Assembly: GCA_027596075.1 (NCBI GenBank)
Contig: JADGJC010000434.1
Location: 1 to 25,000 of the forward strand
DNA: 25,000 nucleotides
DNA from: Rhizophlyctis rosea
Taxonomy: Eukaryota; Chytridiomycota; Chytridiomycetes; Rhizophlyctidales; Rhizophlyctidaceae
Direction of reading: 5' to 3'
Positions 1 to 15,164 of this stretch are shown one piece after another; the stretch's first letter is position 1; every line of letters starts with the position of its first letter. The notes beneath the pieces are model-generated. The model was given only the letters and a program-made list of their open reading frames with translations, ran no database searches and was not told where the DNA came from. A program made the position numbers and the translations under genes.

Positions 1-715
1 ACACTGCTTCGGTGATAGCTTGCGGTGCGCCTGCATTGCGCTCAGCGTAATAAAGCTTCACATGTCTCCAACATACCGCCGGTCGGGGGGCGTAGGCTGA
101 CTTCCGGAGGTCCCTGGGAGCAACATGTGCGGGGGGTTGCACGCTCTGTCATTCGTTTGCTATGAGGTCATTGATTTGGCCGAACACTCAAGACTCTCTT
201 CGTTTCCGGGAGAGCATGCTTCTGCATTCAGGGGATACAAAAGTTTGGCCGTTGTTGATCGGTGGTCCCCCGTCTCTGGTTCCGAGACGTCACTTTCCTC
301 TTTTTTCTTTAGTCTCTGCTGTGCAAGCAACAAGGCGCTTCGGCACCTTCGTTGTGCAGGTTCAACTTCTGCCAGAGACATATCGATTGCTCAAAAGTGA
401 TGGATCACTGTACCGAAGTTGCCAGTATGTGTTGGATGAGGAGGGGAGCCCTCGCCCCTCAACTGCATGAGGAGGGAAAGGTTGGGATTGCGCATGGTTT
501 GCGCGTGTTTATATTGTACAGGCTTCAACCCTGGGAAGCGAACCTCATCCGCTCCGCTAAAATCTAGCTACAACTCATCTCCTATCCCTACATGAATAAT
601 CAAAACTATAAACTACCCTACCTACACAACGAATAAATATAAATACAATAAAAAGCACCCGCCCCATTCCAACTCGTTATCTGGCATCCCTCCAAAACCC
701 TCACAACCCCCCACC
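1..715. other. Gene-free left flank and 3' flank of MEF1
   Basis: I find no supported gene here. Open frames exist on both strands but show no recognisable domain, no splice-consistent extension and no coding-type codon bias. The right end, just beyond the MEF1 stop codon, is A/T-rich (about 590-655) and probably holds the 3' untranslated region and polyadenylation site of the minus-strand MEF1 gene. No tRNA-like cloverleaf was seen. Confidence 0.5.
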
Positions 716-3766
<3,051 letters not shown>

Positions 3767-4324
3767 CGTAGCGTATCTGCTATATGCCGGCAATAGCCTC
3801 CTATCTTGTAGACAAGGATGTCAACGCCCTTTCGTGACTATTTTTGGCGCACCAAATGAGAAAAGTAAAGGGGAGATCTCTGGAACAGCGAAAGGGTGCA
3901 GCGGATTGCAGGATTCAGTGTGACGTGTCCAGAAAATTTCTGAGGGCTGACAGAACGATTACATAACAATTCATTGATGGCGCTGCTGATCGACTTTGCG
4001 CGTTTTGGGCGACATTGCTCTAGACATTGCGTCCATTTGTGTTTTTTTCAGTCTATTTTTGAGAACTTTGATAGTCATTTTCTACATCCTCGCACTAAGA
4101 TTTTACGGACCCGGCAAACGTCATAACCACATCTATCTATCATTTTGTTCAATCCGACATGGGGCACTCAGATTTGCATCTCGGTACGCAATTTTGGGAA
4201 AAGGGGATGAGCAAATCGCCATACTCACACCTACCGTCTAGGTGGCGGGACACGCTCAACAAAATATCTTCCTATCTACCTGCGTCCATCACCCACCATC
4301 CCCATTCCAAAAGCACCTGAGTCC
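3767..4324. promoter_or_regulatory. Divergent promoter region between MEF1 and the WD40 gene
   Basis: About 560 bp separate two divergent start codons, so this stretch must hold both promoters. It contains T-rich tracts near 4035-4085 and C/T- and A-rich sequence just before the WD40 ATG (4250-4320), typical of a fungal 5' untranslated region. A TTTTTGGCGC sequence near 3840-3849 resembles an E2F/MBF-like site. No element here can be assigned with confidence and no further gene is evident. Confidence 0.45.
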
Positions 4325-5524
4325 ATGTGCCCGACATATGCGACAGACGTATCCTCCCGCCCTCTCAGCTGTCTCGACGGCTACACAGGGCCCAATCCCT
4401 TCCTCGTTACCGGGTCCACAGACCACGCACTATACAAAGTCCATCCAATATCAGGAGAAAAGATTTCTTCCCTTTACACCAAGCAACACGGACACACAGA
4501 ATGGGTCACATGTGTTGCGGCATTGCCAGACGGACGCGTCCTGTCGGGCGGGATGGACTCCAAAATCTGTTTGTGGGATGCCCGACGACGTGGCGGTAGT
4601 GGTGGTGGTGAGCGGTGTGTCGACCTTCGCGGGCACGACGGATCAATCACATCTGTCAAATGCGATAGAACAGGCAACTGGGCTGTCAGTAGTTCCTATG
4701 ATGGCACCTTACGCATTTGGAACTTATCCTATGTAAGAGAAGCTCAAGTCTTAGGAGGTGACGTCGACGGAGCCTTAGCAAAAGGCGACTATATGGCCGC
4801 AACCCGCAATCCCATCCTCGATTTCACATGGCTTTCCCTCGACTCCACCTTACCCACCACCCCCACCTCCAACTTCCTAGCCTCAACCAAAGACGGCAGG
4901 ATCTACACCTTCGACATCCTCTCCTCCACCCCCTCCAAACCCACAAACATAATCCGCGCCCATCAAGGCGCCGTCCGGTACGTCATGTCCCAAATCCCCG
5001 GCGCATCCCACCCATCCCTCATTTACTCCGCAGGAAACCTCGATGGCGCAATCCGGTGCTTTGATCCGCGCATATCTCCAGATCGTGGTCGGTGTGTTCG
5101 CAAACATGAGAACCTCCACGCGGGCGGTATTACGAATCTCGTATCCCTTCCGGAACGCAATGTGCTGGTTACAACGGGTGGAGCAGATGGAACGGTCAAA
5201 GTGCTGGACCCACGGAGTCTTGCAGTCGTCAAATCCATTGATGTGCCAGGGTCGGAGAGAGGCGGTGCTCTGTACCCCCTACCGGGATCATCAGCATATG
5301 CGTTGGTGGCAGGTGACAATGGGTCAATAGTATCGAGCTGGGGAGATGGGAGGATACTGCTGATGGGAGACATAACTGCCGATGACTGTGTCATTAAGGA
5401 GTTGGATCATAGAGCAGCTGGCTTAAAGAATGCATGCAAATCCATTATCGTTGATGATGGAAGAATATACGCGGCAGGGGATGATGGGTCGGTTGTTTCG
5501 TGGAACCTCAAAGATAGCTCATAA
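4325..5524 (+). CDS. WD40-repeat protein, single exon
   Basis: A 399-residue protein made almost entirely of WD40 repeats, so it should fold as one seven- or eight-bladed beta-propeller and act as a protein-binding scaffold. Clear blades include a GH..W..CVAALPDG..LSGGMDSKICLWD unit (about 56-85), a GHDGSITSVKCD..SYDGTLRIWN unit (about 103-133), an AHQGAVRY..GNLDGAIRCFD unit in the middle, a GGADGTVKVLD unit and a C-terminal DDGSVVSWN unit. A Gly/Ser-rich loop follows blade two. No signal peptide, membrane segment or extra domain is seen. The start is the first ATG after an in-frame stop and sits in a purine-poor leader. No intron is needed. Which WD40 subfamily it belongs to (ribosome biogenesis, cilium, ubiquitin ligase adaptor or other) cannot be decided from the sequence alone. 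Confidence 0.93.
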   Translation: MCPTYATDVSSRPLSCLDGYTGPNPFLVTGSTDHALYKVHPISGEKISSLYTKQHGHTEWVTCVAALPDGRVLSGGMDSKICLWDARRRGGSGGGERCVDLRGHDGSITSVKCDRTGNWAVSSSYDGTLRIWNLSYVREAQVLGGDVDGALAKGDYMAATRNPILDFTWLSLDSTLPTTPTSNFLASTKDGRIYTFDILSSTPSKPTNIIRAHQGAVRYVMSQIPGASHPSLIYSAGNLDGAIRCFDPRISPDRGRCVRKHENLHAGGITNLVSLPERNVLVTTGGADGTVKVLDPRSLAVVKSIDVPGSERGGALYPLPGSSAYALVAGDNGSIVSSWGDGRILLMGDITADDCVIKELDHRAAGLKNACKSIIVDDGRIYAAGDDGSVVSWNLKDSS

Positions 5525-5837
5525 TATGATTGAAAATAGGGCAAACTAGGGCTCTCCACCCGATTGATTTGAGCGAGCAACCTCCTTGGCACCGGATCAG
5601 ACCCACGCAGTAAATAAACAAAATTTTGAACTTGTGAAGCCTTGATCACCTGCTAGCCAACTTGTTCATTCCGGCCCCGCCATCAACGACGCAAAGTACA
5701 TCCATGGCGCACGACAACAAAAATACACATTGAAAAGGGTTGCTATTTACATATGAGTACCATTACTATGTAATCAAGTCTAAAGACTAGGGATGCGAGG
5801 AGAAAGGCCAAGGAGGGAATACGATCAAATCTAAGTA
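5525..5837. other. Convergent intergenic region (two 3' untranslated regions)
   Basis: The WD40 gene and the SCOC-like gene end facing each other here. An AATAAA hexamer at 5613-5618, about 90 bp after the WD40 stop, could be its polyadenylation signal. Nothing else is recognisable. Confidence 0.45.
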
Positions 5838-6967
5838 CTAATGACCAATATCTTTACCCATCTTCTTGGTCTGCGACATCAAATTTGACACATATTGCCG
5901 TAATACCTCGTTTTCGGACTGCTGGTGGTTATGTTCGGATCGCTTTTTGTAGACGTCGACTATTGTGGCTGGGGATGAATGGATGGTTAGTGTGAGTTCA
6001 TATGTGTGGAAAATGAGGGACGCATATTAGCTACCTCGTAGGGATTCTTGTAGAGATTGTGCTTTTCTGTGAAGACCAAACGTGAAATGTCATGTGAGCA
6101 AATACCAAATTGAATGTATGGGTGACCCATCCTTTACCTAATCAGTTCCCGTGTCTCCGGATCTACATCATCAAGAGAAGACGTAGAAGACGACAAATCG
6201 ACCTGTCCTGACGGTGATGTTGTTCCACCCCACACAGGAGGATCCCCGGCCGGTGGTGATGACGCACTGACGTCCACAAGAGTCGCAAGATCCGAAAACA
6301 CCGACCCGTTCCCATTCCCATTCGCTTGTCCCTTTCGTGTTCCCGGTCCCTTAGCTATATGTCCATTCGACGTTAATTTAGGAGAAAGTGTTGGAGATGA
6401 TACGGGCGAAGATGTATGTGAGGAGTTGGTGGTGGTTGTTGGTGGTGATGGGTGTACTTGGTCTCCTCCTCCTCCCAGGCGGTTTTTTATTGATGATGAC
6501 CAACCGGAGAACCCGAAGCTGTTTGTTCGTTTTGGTCGTCCTGGACTGGGTTTGCTATTGCTACTGCTGCTGCTACTGCCGCTGGCTCCCCATATTGTGC
6601 TCCCTGCAACGGACGGCACCGCGTTCCCATACGTTGACTCGCCTTTACTATTTGGAACCCCCGACGTTGTACTCCTCCGTACGGCCGCTCCCCGTGCCGA
6701 CCCACCCTCTTGTCCTGTTCCCCCTGGTCCTCCCGCGCCGTCGGCTGCCCAAGGGTTGTTGGTTGGTAGTGGTGGGCTACTTGGTGGTGGTGTTGGTAAT
6801 GACGAGCCTCGTGGTGGTAGGGATACGGGTTTCTTTGCTTTTGAGGGTAGGGTACCGAGGCCGTCTGCCCCAGAGGGCGCTATCCATGGGTTATCGAGGT
6901 ATTCGATACGTTGCTCGCGGTAAGAGTACTTTTCGTCATCGTCGTCGGAATCCCATATGTTAGACAT
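5838..6967 (-). CDS. SCOC/Slo1-type short coiled-coil protein with long disordered N-terminus
   Basis: Three exons on the minus strand: 6967-6138, 6066-6035 and 5968-5838; all phases match, giving 330 residues. The last 60 residues form a coiled coil: ETRELIRKAQSLQESLR, a Val/Tyr linker, then ENEVLRQYVSNLMSQ. This strongly resembles the ENQVLxQYIxNLMS end of the SCOC (short coiled-coil; yeast Slo1) family, which binds Arl-type GTPases at the Golgi and functions in vesicle traffic and autophagy. Family members are usually about 80-160 residues. Here about 260 residues of Ser/Pro/Gly/Asn-rich sequence precede the coiled coil, starting with an acidic NIWDSDDDDE block and two NPW motifs. The true start is the ATG at 6967; the frame continues two codons upstream only through a GTG. 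The family assignment rests on the C-terminal exons, which the long first exon does not include. Confidence 0.82.
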
Positions 6968-8363
<1,396 letters not shown>

Positions 8364-8513
8364 TGATTCGCAAGACATAAAATCCTTGAAGTGGTAAGAA
8401 ACATCACGCCCAGGGAGATACAATAGGGTATTAAGTTACAAAGTACATATTTGGCATGCAGGCATAGAATCTACACATACTACTAGGGTATCCCTCCAAC
8501 TTCATCCGACCCG

Positions 8514-10601
8514 TTACACTTCCTCTTTCCCATCGCCCCCAAAATGCATGCGAACCCGGTGCCAGGCGGTGTTGAGCACACCCCTGACATTATATACAGT
8601 AGAGATAGACTCCGGTTGAGTGTTATAGTCCGCGTCCACAGCTTTGCACACCACCTCCGTCGCCGCAACATCCTTGGGAACCGCCAACGTTGTTTCCCAT
8701 TGCGTCCAAGCCCATTGTTTGTGATGCTCTTGCGGTGGATGATGGAGCTCCGCATCCGACCAAGTCTTGCCACCGTCAGCACTGACATCCACCCTAATGA
8801 TAGCCCGTCCCGCCCCACTGTAAGCGTACCCCTTCAGATGTAATTTGCCGTCTTCCGGGTTGACTTCCAATATAGCGGACTGGACCGGTGTATCCTGTAT
8901 GGACTCGGCTTTTTCGTAGTCGGAGGTTTCTTGCGTTGCTGATGGGGAGAAGCCCTTATAATCTTTGCGTTGCCAATGCGAGTAACTTTCTTCCTCGCTA
9001 AGCGTGATTTTGTTGACCCACTTGACGCTCCTGGCCGCCACTGTCCCGCCCACCACCACACGAAGCGGTGCACCATGATCCGGAGGTAAAGGCTCCCCGT
9101 TCATCTCATAAGCAACGAGCACCTCCCGCAAAGGATCCATAGCCGTCCGAGCAGGTATCGACGCCCCATACCCATCCATAGCATCAAACACCACATGTTC
9201 CACCCCGTCCTCCGCCATCCTCCCCAAATCATTCACAGGGTACCCAGCAGAAGCCAAAATATCCCGTAACAGCACTCCGCCCCAGACAGCATTACCGATA
9301 GCTCCTTCCTCCCATCCCAACCCCTTCACCGGTTTAGGCTGCTGGTCCTTCATGTCCTTCCGCCGGTTCCCAGCACACTGCATCGTGACCATAACATCTG
9401 TACGCCGAAACCGGGATTTCAGATCCTCCAACGAAAGACGGAACCCATCAGTTATGCCCGGCCCCTCAACTTCCAACGCAAAGTCCTCCTCATCAACATG
9501 CGGAACAGGCAGGTGATTACGAACGTAGAATTTGTAATTAGGCGTAACGAAATGCGCCGAGAGTTCCGGCTTCGGAGTCTCGGCATTACACGGCTGCGCA
9601 CTCCTCACAATCAGGGACGGATCACGTTTCGGGTCGTTGGCGAACAACTGGCCGAGTGCTTCCACCTCCTTTTTATGCATTTCTTCAGCTAGAGCAGGAT
9701 CATCATCGGGAGTGAGGTCGCCTATACGGTATTGTTCGAGGATGTCGTAAGTTTCGGGGGAGTGGTGGATGGTGAAGACGGACCAGAAGGGGTCGATGGA
9801 TTTGCCGGCTGCCATGAAGATTCGTTCGCCGCCGGGGTGGATGTCGACAAAGGAGGTTATGTCGTAGACGCCGTTGTTGTGGATGATCCAGATGCCGGTT
9901 TGTTTGGTTGTGTGGTGGGAGACGTCGGTGCGGGTGAAGGTTCGTGCTGGGAGTGGGAGGATTGGGAGGTGAGGTTCATGTTTGAGGGAAGAGGTGTGAT
10001 GTTTGTTCTTACCTTTGGGTTTGACGTGGCCACGCTTTACGCGAATCTCACCGTCTTTGAAGGTGACGCCGACGACTTCCCCGCGCAAATCGTTGAAAAA
10101 TGCTTGCATAGCACTGAGGAGCGCATTTGTCTCTTCCTCCTTCCCTACTCCCGCCTTCCGCCTTCCCTTCTTTCGTTTACGTCCGACCTTCCCATCCGCG
10201 AGAACACTTCCAGCATCCCCATCTTTCAGATCCTCCAGGAACTCCTGCAAATCCGTGTCATAAGTGGATTCAGAGTCGGATTTGATGGAGCGGCGATGTA
10301 CAAGGCTAGAAAAGAGGCCCAATGGGTCCCCATTGGCTTGTTGGGAGTAGGCTGGTCGCTGTCGGGCGTAATACCATGCAACGACGAGAGTTAGGGCTCC
10401 AGCTGCTACTGCTATGCCCCTTCGGAATCGTTGATGGGAGTCTACCGCAGGTTGGAGTTTATGGGCAGGGGCGGAAAACCGTTGGCATGGTTGGTGTTGG
10501 CGTGGGAGGCGAGTGAGATGTTTGGGTCGGAGTGTGGGAATCGTGTTTTGCACTCGCGCAAGACGCGTCAAGTGCAAGAAGGGTATTCTTGGTGTACTCA
10601 T
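8514..10601 (-). CDS. Sulfite oxidase: membrane-anchored cytochrome b5 plus molybdenum-cofactor domain
   Basis: Oxidises sulfite to sulfate, passing electrons from the molybdenum cofactor to a b5 heme and on to cytochrome c in the mitochondrial intermembrane space. The frame runs without stop for 695 codons. An Arg-rich N-terminus looks like a mitochondrial presequence, followed by one hydrophobic segment (GIAVAAGALTLVVAWYYA, about 62-79). About 150 extra residues with a Lys/Arg-rich tract come before the b5 domain (HPGG His near 255, second heme ligand in FTIHHSPE near 279). The molybdenum domain has the ligand Cys in MQCAGNRR (about 409), DGYGAS and HGAPLRVVV; a C-terminal dimerisation domain follows. 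Bases 10012-9947 (GTAAGA...CTCCCAG, 66 bp) look like an in-frame intron; removing them leaves 673 residues and tightens the linker. The start is the first ATG. Convergent with the phosphatase gene, divergent from the channel gene. Confidence 0.93.
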   Translation of the reverse strand: MSTPRIPFLHLTRLARVQNTIPTLRPKHLTRLPRQHQPCQRFSAPAHKLQPAVDSHQRFRRGIAVAAGALTLVVAWYYARQRPAYSQQANGDPLGLFSSLVHRRSIKSDSESTYDTDLQEFLEDLKDGDAGSVLADGKVGRKRKKGRRKAGVGKEEETNALLSAMQAFFNDLRGEVVGVTFKDGEIRVKRGHVKPKGKNKHHTSSLKHEPHLPILPLPARTFTRTDVSHHTTKQTGIWIIHNNGVYDITSFVDIHPGGERIFMAAGKSIDPFWSVFTIHHSPETYDILEQYRIGDLTPDDDPALAEEMHKKEVEALGQLFANDPKRDPSLIVRSAQPCNAETPKPELSAHFVTPNYKFYVRNHLPVPHVDEEDFALEVEGPGITDGFRLSLEDLKSRFRRTDVMVTMQCAGNRRKDMKDQQPKPVKGLGWEEGAIGNAVWGGVLLRDILASAGYPVNDLGRMAEDGVEHVVFDAMDGYGASIPARTAMDPLREVLVAYEMNGEPLPPDHGAPLRVVVGGTVAARSVKWVNKITLSEEESYSHWQRKDYKGFSPSATQETSDYEKAESIQDTPVQSAILEVNPEDGKLHLKGYAYSGAGRAIIRVDVSADGGKTWSDAELHHPPQEHHKQWAWTQWETTLAVPKDVAATEVVCKAVDADYNTQPESISTVYNVRGVLNTAWHRVRMHFGGDGKEEV

Positions 10602-11350
10602 GAGGTTTTCGTCTTATGATGGAGTGTTTGTGGTAGGTATGAGATCGTACAAGGTCCCGCAATGAGGTTTTCTTCAAGTAGGAATGGGAACACGCTCGAG
10701 ACTTCAGCTCTTTCAGTGCATAGTCACGCGCGTGTTCTTTGAATATCAGCTGGACGGGTTGCTACCGACAAGCATATGAGCTAGTGGCTCAAGATGAGTA
10801 TTGGCTGACCAGTGTGACTATGATACCCCATCACACATACAGCCGCTTTTTAGAACAATTTTTGGGGTTATGAATTTGGTCATCACGCGAAGTGCGACAC
10901 AAATTTCGTGGGCCCTATGACGGTGTCACAAGGTTGGCCCCATGTTCAGCCTCCGATGGCAACCGCACATGCTCCGAGATTCAATCAAACTGAATAAGGT
11001 CAAGTGGGCTGCTGATGTGCTGCGCCATTCGTACATTAAAATTGCTGGCCCAGAACAAGCTTGCTACTTTGCCACAACTTAGTCACATTCCCTTCGCTGC
11101 AATCACTTTGAATAAAATAGAAATGCTTTGCGAATGGAGCTTCTCACAGTATCTGACGTCATTCATGGAGCTAAGCCATCGAGGCATGACAAGCGCCGTC
11201 CCAAGGAGTATCATACTGATCATAGAAACCCATCTAAGGATTTTAAGCAACTTCACCCAAGACATTTTCAAACAAGGGCGCGCTCAGGCCTCACTCATGA
11301 GACGTTCTTGAAGCATAACGTTATCCTTCCATCGCTCTTGGTCCAATTCT
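10602..11350. promoter_or_regulatory. Divergent promoter region, sulfite oxidase and channel genes
   Basis: A 750-bp gene-free stretch between two divergent starts. Open frames on both strands are short, lack domains and have no coding bias. It carries a full CRE palindrome (listed separately) about 190 bp upstream of the channel start. I see no repeats, no TATA box that I would trust, and no RNA gene. Confidence 0.45.
11154..11161. promoter_or_regulatory. CRE-type palindrome TGACGTCA
   Basis: A perfect TGACGTCA octamer lies 190 bp upstream of the channel gene's ATG and 550 bp from the sulfite oxidase ATG. ATF/CREB bZIP factors bind this sequence in fungi, often in stress responses. The match is direct; regulation of either gene is inference. 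Confidence 0.35.
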
Positions 11351-14300
11351 ATGCCAGCCCCAGTTGAAATCATCCACGCGTCAAGTTCCAAACCAAAGTC
11401 ACCTCCAAACGTCCCTCCTTTCACGGCCATTCAAACCCCTCTCATAGTCCATCATGGTCAGCAGTCTGGGGAAGCCATTAGTCTTAACCTGCACGCAGAC
11501 TGGAACGGCGCAAAGAAGGGCGTAGATCTGTGCGCCGGGTATTGTGGGTTCAAATCTCTGGCATCCATCTTTGGACCCAAGAAGACACATTCAGGGTTGA
11601 CGCCTCAGGAGGTCGCCGATTCAAGTTTGTTGAGGGAAAGCATCACTGTGTGAGTTGATTTGTCTTGCCCCATACCGCCAGATGCTCACCTAACGCCTGC
11701 TCCCGCCAAAGCAATGTGGGTGCAACAGTAGAAGATGAACCATCCTTCTTCAGTTTGGTGGAGGAGGGCAATCTGGACGCATTGAGACAACTTGAACAAG
11801 ACAAAGGGTTCGCTCACTTACATCAGACTGGCCGGAACGGCAGGAACCTGTTGCATGTGGCATGTCTGCTTTTGGCCGAAGGCGATGTTCCGGCAAGTGA
11901 TTGCTATCGATGTATCATTGAACAACTGGTGACATCGGAGCAGCATCAAGTCCTCAGTGAGCTACCCACTCCATTGCCTTTATGCACTGCCGAACCTTTT
12001 TAATGCATCATTTTCAGTCAACCAAGCCATGACGGGTGCATATGCTGGAGAAGTCCCTGCCCACATTCTGGTAATCAAGCGCAACCTCAAATTGCTCAGG
12101 CTTTTGGTAGAGAATGGCGCAGATGTCGCTCGGCCAAGGGCAACGGGATCATTCTTTGGCCTCGAAGGTCGGCTCTACGTAAGTTTGCGTATTGCTGACA
12201 CGCGTGCATTCATCCGTCCCTTGAAAATGACCAATACTGCACCCACAGTACGGCGAAAGCATCTTGTCCTTCGCTGCATGCATTGGCGACAAAGCCATCC
12301 TCGACTACCTTCTCAATGACTGCAGACTCGATCCTCTCACCCGAGACACGCACGGAAACACACCACTCCACGTCCTAGCATGGCACGGCTACTACAACAC
12401 CGACGACTGGGAAGGCATATATCACCGCGAAGAAGCAGACCGAACAAACACCGACAACTCACCCACATTATCAGACGCCAAGTTAGGTGGTAGTTGGGAG
12501 ATGATTGTCCGTAAGGTTGAAGAGGATAATCACGATGCGGAGGAGGAGGATTCGGGTGGAGCGACTGTAGATTTGTTAAGGGAGTTAAATAATGATGGGC
12601 TGACGCCGCTTTTGGTTGCTGTTGAATGGGGTCATAGGCATATGGTGCATGCGATTGTGGATGCGTTGGGGGAGGTGCAGTGGGCTTTTGGGAGGGTGAA
12701 GTGTACGCATTTTCCTTTGACGTATTTTGATCGGGCGTGTATGCAGGTATGGATCGCATTAAAGGACTCGGATGCCTGAATTACAAACCGATGACCTGTT
12801 GCCTTCACAGTCACATTGTAGGCAACAAGTGCTGAATGTAAGGCATTTTCCTAAGACTAACTCTCTTATATAGGCGCCGAAATGCCTAAGTATAGCGCTT
12901 TGGAGCTGGCTGTTCGCAACCAAGTAAGCGGTTGCCATTTCTCCCACCTGTTGCGCATTTGCTAAGAGAAGCTACTCACCACACTAAAAGGACATCGGCC
13001 TCATCTGCAGCGAACCCCTCTTCCAAGCCCTCCTTGAAGCAAAGTGGGTCCACTACGCACGCACAATCTACCACATGTACCTCTTCTCCACCATCCTCTA
13101 TGCCATCCTCCTAACCGCAATCATAACCATCATACCCAAAGAACCTCCTCTCGCCCCCACCAACAACACTCCCAACCCATTCTACATCTCCCGCTGGGAC
13201 TACTTCTCCCCCTCCGCCGGTCCTGCTGGCAAATCTCGTTTTGCGCTTGAAGTCCTCCTGGTGACAATCAACGCCGCGCGTACAATCGAACGGATCCGGC
13301 TGATACCAACACTAATCGGCACATCCCACACCCTCACCTCATACCTCAAAGCCGCCTACGGCCTAATGAACTTCAACGTCTGGACAAACCTCCTCCTCCT
13401 CCTCGCCGTCATACTCTGCCGTCTTTTCCAAACCCTAAAGGGCGAAAACTTCTTCCTAGGGATTAAAGTCATCTTTGCTTGGCTTTCCGTTTTCCGCTTC
13501 ACCAAAGCTTCCAAGACGTTTGGACCGCTGGTGTTGATATTTTACCAGATGGTTGTGAAGGATCTTTCGCGGTTTTTGGTTGTGTGGGGGATGTTCAGTG
13601 TTGGGTTTAGTGCGGCGTTGTATTTGCAGATGCAGCCGGTTGGGGTGGAACAGGTGTTGAGTGGTGGGGGAATTGGGAATGCGGTTGCGGATGGGGTGGT
13701 GGGAATTGGGGATTGGGCTACGCCGTGGGGAGCAGTGTTTTGGATTATTAGGGGGAACTTTAACCCGGAGTATGGTGCGTGCAAGTTTTTTTTGTTGATT
13801 GGACAAGATGCGGTCTAGATGGGCACGAACTAATATGAAGGAATGTCCTCTGACAGACGATATGCGCCAAGCACTGGACCCCACCGCTGCAACATTCTTC
13901 TGGCTGGTGGGTTATCAACCTCCTTTATTGCGCAAATCAACCGTAAGTCTAACATCTCCATCTGCAGGTCTTCAGCGTATCATCCATAATTCTCCTCCTA
14001 AACGTCCTGATCGCAATGCTAAACCAAACTTACTCAGATGTAGGGCCTATTATCACCCTCCTAAACACGCACCACAATTTAATCCCACCTCCCCTCCAGA
14101 TCATAAACCAATCCGACCGCAAATGGCACATCGAGCGCGCTCGAACCATCATTGCCATCGATAACGAAGTCTTGCAGGTGTGTTGAACTTCCCTGCACTT
14201 TTGTATCAAATCGTTGCAAAACAGCTGACGGTGCTTCAACACACAGGGATCAGTCATGCCAGTCGGATTTCGTCGTCGCGTTGGTGGGGAGTACTACCTT

Positions 14301-14420
14301 GCTTTCGAGAGTGTGGCGACTATTCCGCAGTATATGGAGCAGTTGGAGGAAGGGAAGCGGAGAAGACGGGGTACGGAGTCACCTGCTGATGGGAGTTTCC
14401 GGTCGGCAGTTGGTGGATGA
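11351..14420 (+). CDS. Ankyrin-repeat TRP-type cation channel (TRPV-like)
   Basis: Predicted plasma- or organelle-membrane cation channel of 808 residues. Exons: 11351-11649, 11712-11956, 12018-12178, 12249-12746, 12822-12837, 12874-12923, 12991-13774, 13857-13906, 13968-14039, 14100-14177, 14247-14420; phases agree throughout. Ankyrin-like repeats fill residues about 110-420 (EEGNLDALRQL, NGRNLLHVAC, NLKLLRLLVENGADV, GNTPLHVLAWHG, DGLTPLLVAVEWGH, SALELAVRNQ), as in TRPV channels. Six hydrophobic segments follow: S1 near 453-471, then about 505-520, 553-570, 580-595, 600-635 and S6 near 695-718 (FSVSSIILLLNVLIAMLNQTY). The pore loop lies in the stretch before S6 around WGAVFWIIRGNF. A KRRRR tail ends the protein. 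The exon of 16 bp and its 36-bp intron are unusual and tentative. The intron at 14040-14099 (60 bp) is in frame and open. TRP family is clear from architecture; ion selectivity and gating cannot be read. Confidence 0.88.
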
Positions 14421-14933
14421 TTATGGGCACAGAGACGATGTCCTGTCCGAAAGTTTGAAGGAAATTTTTGATGGGTAGTCAATAGATATTCAAAGGAAGA
14501 GCTGGTGCATGTAGACCTGATGTCCCCTGTGAGCGCAAGTGTCTGTCTATCAGTGGTAGTCTTTCGAAAAGATATGGTCCTTGTTGGTGTAGTGCGTTCC
14601 GGAACATTTCCAATCCGCAAACTCGTAATTGCTTTTAAGCAAAGGAGAAATATTGCTGTTTACCCATGTAAATATTGTTTTGATAGTAAACAAACATACG
14701 AACCGCTACGCTTGGAGCTCATGTGATGCACACGTCAAGGATCATGCCACTATCGTATTGTCACCATTGACATAGTTGCAAAATTTCGACTACCGGCCAA
14801 TATGGCTGATATGATCCAATTCTTTTTATGGACATCATGAAATGCAAGAGGCTCGGCGACCCACGTGCGCTGTTTGCACCTCGACTGGAATGTGTTTCTT
14901 GCTGGCGTCTACAGCTCTGGGGGTTTTGAAGGC

Positions 14934-14941
14934 TGACGTCA
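14934..14941. promoter_or_regulatory. CRE-type palindrome TGACGTCA
   Basis: A perfect TGACGTCA octamer, about 0.94 kb upstream of gene A and 0.5 kb downstream of the channel gene. A related TTACGTCA lies in the loop of the nearby inverted repeat (15187-15194). Function is unknown. Confidence 0.25.
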
Positions 14942-15164
14942 CAACTGATTACTGCCCTTATCACCTCCAACCGGTACAGCACCTTTGAGTCCTTTGGCTG
15001 AAGCGGCGGCAAAGGTTGAAACCTCCCTGATTCGACGCGCATAAAGGGGGAGGTGAGGGAAGAGTACCTGCGTATTGAAGAGTATTCAGTGGTGCAGAAA
15101 AGATGAAGTGGGCAATGCAACAATTCGCATACATGTACATGGCCAGGCCTCCAAGGCACCCTTA

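Noticed and set aside
125..567. Short plus-strand open frames at the left edge
   Set aside because: No domain, no splice partners, no codon periodicity, and three frames are open at once.
4242..4736. Plus-strand open frame of about 160 codons overlapping the WD40 start
   Set aside because: It is an out-of-frame shadow of the WD40 gene, which has clear repeats in its own frame.
6540..6590. Triplet repeat-like run (GCTACTGCTGCTG type)
   Set aside because: It encodes the poly-Ser tract of the SCOC-like protein and is short and impure; not a microsatellite of note.
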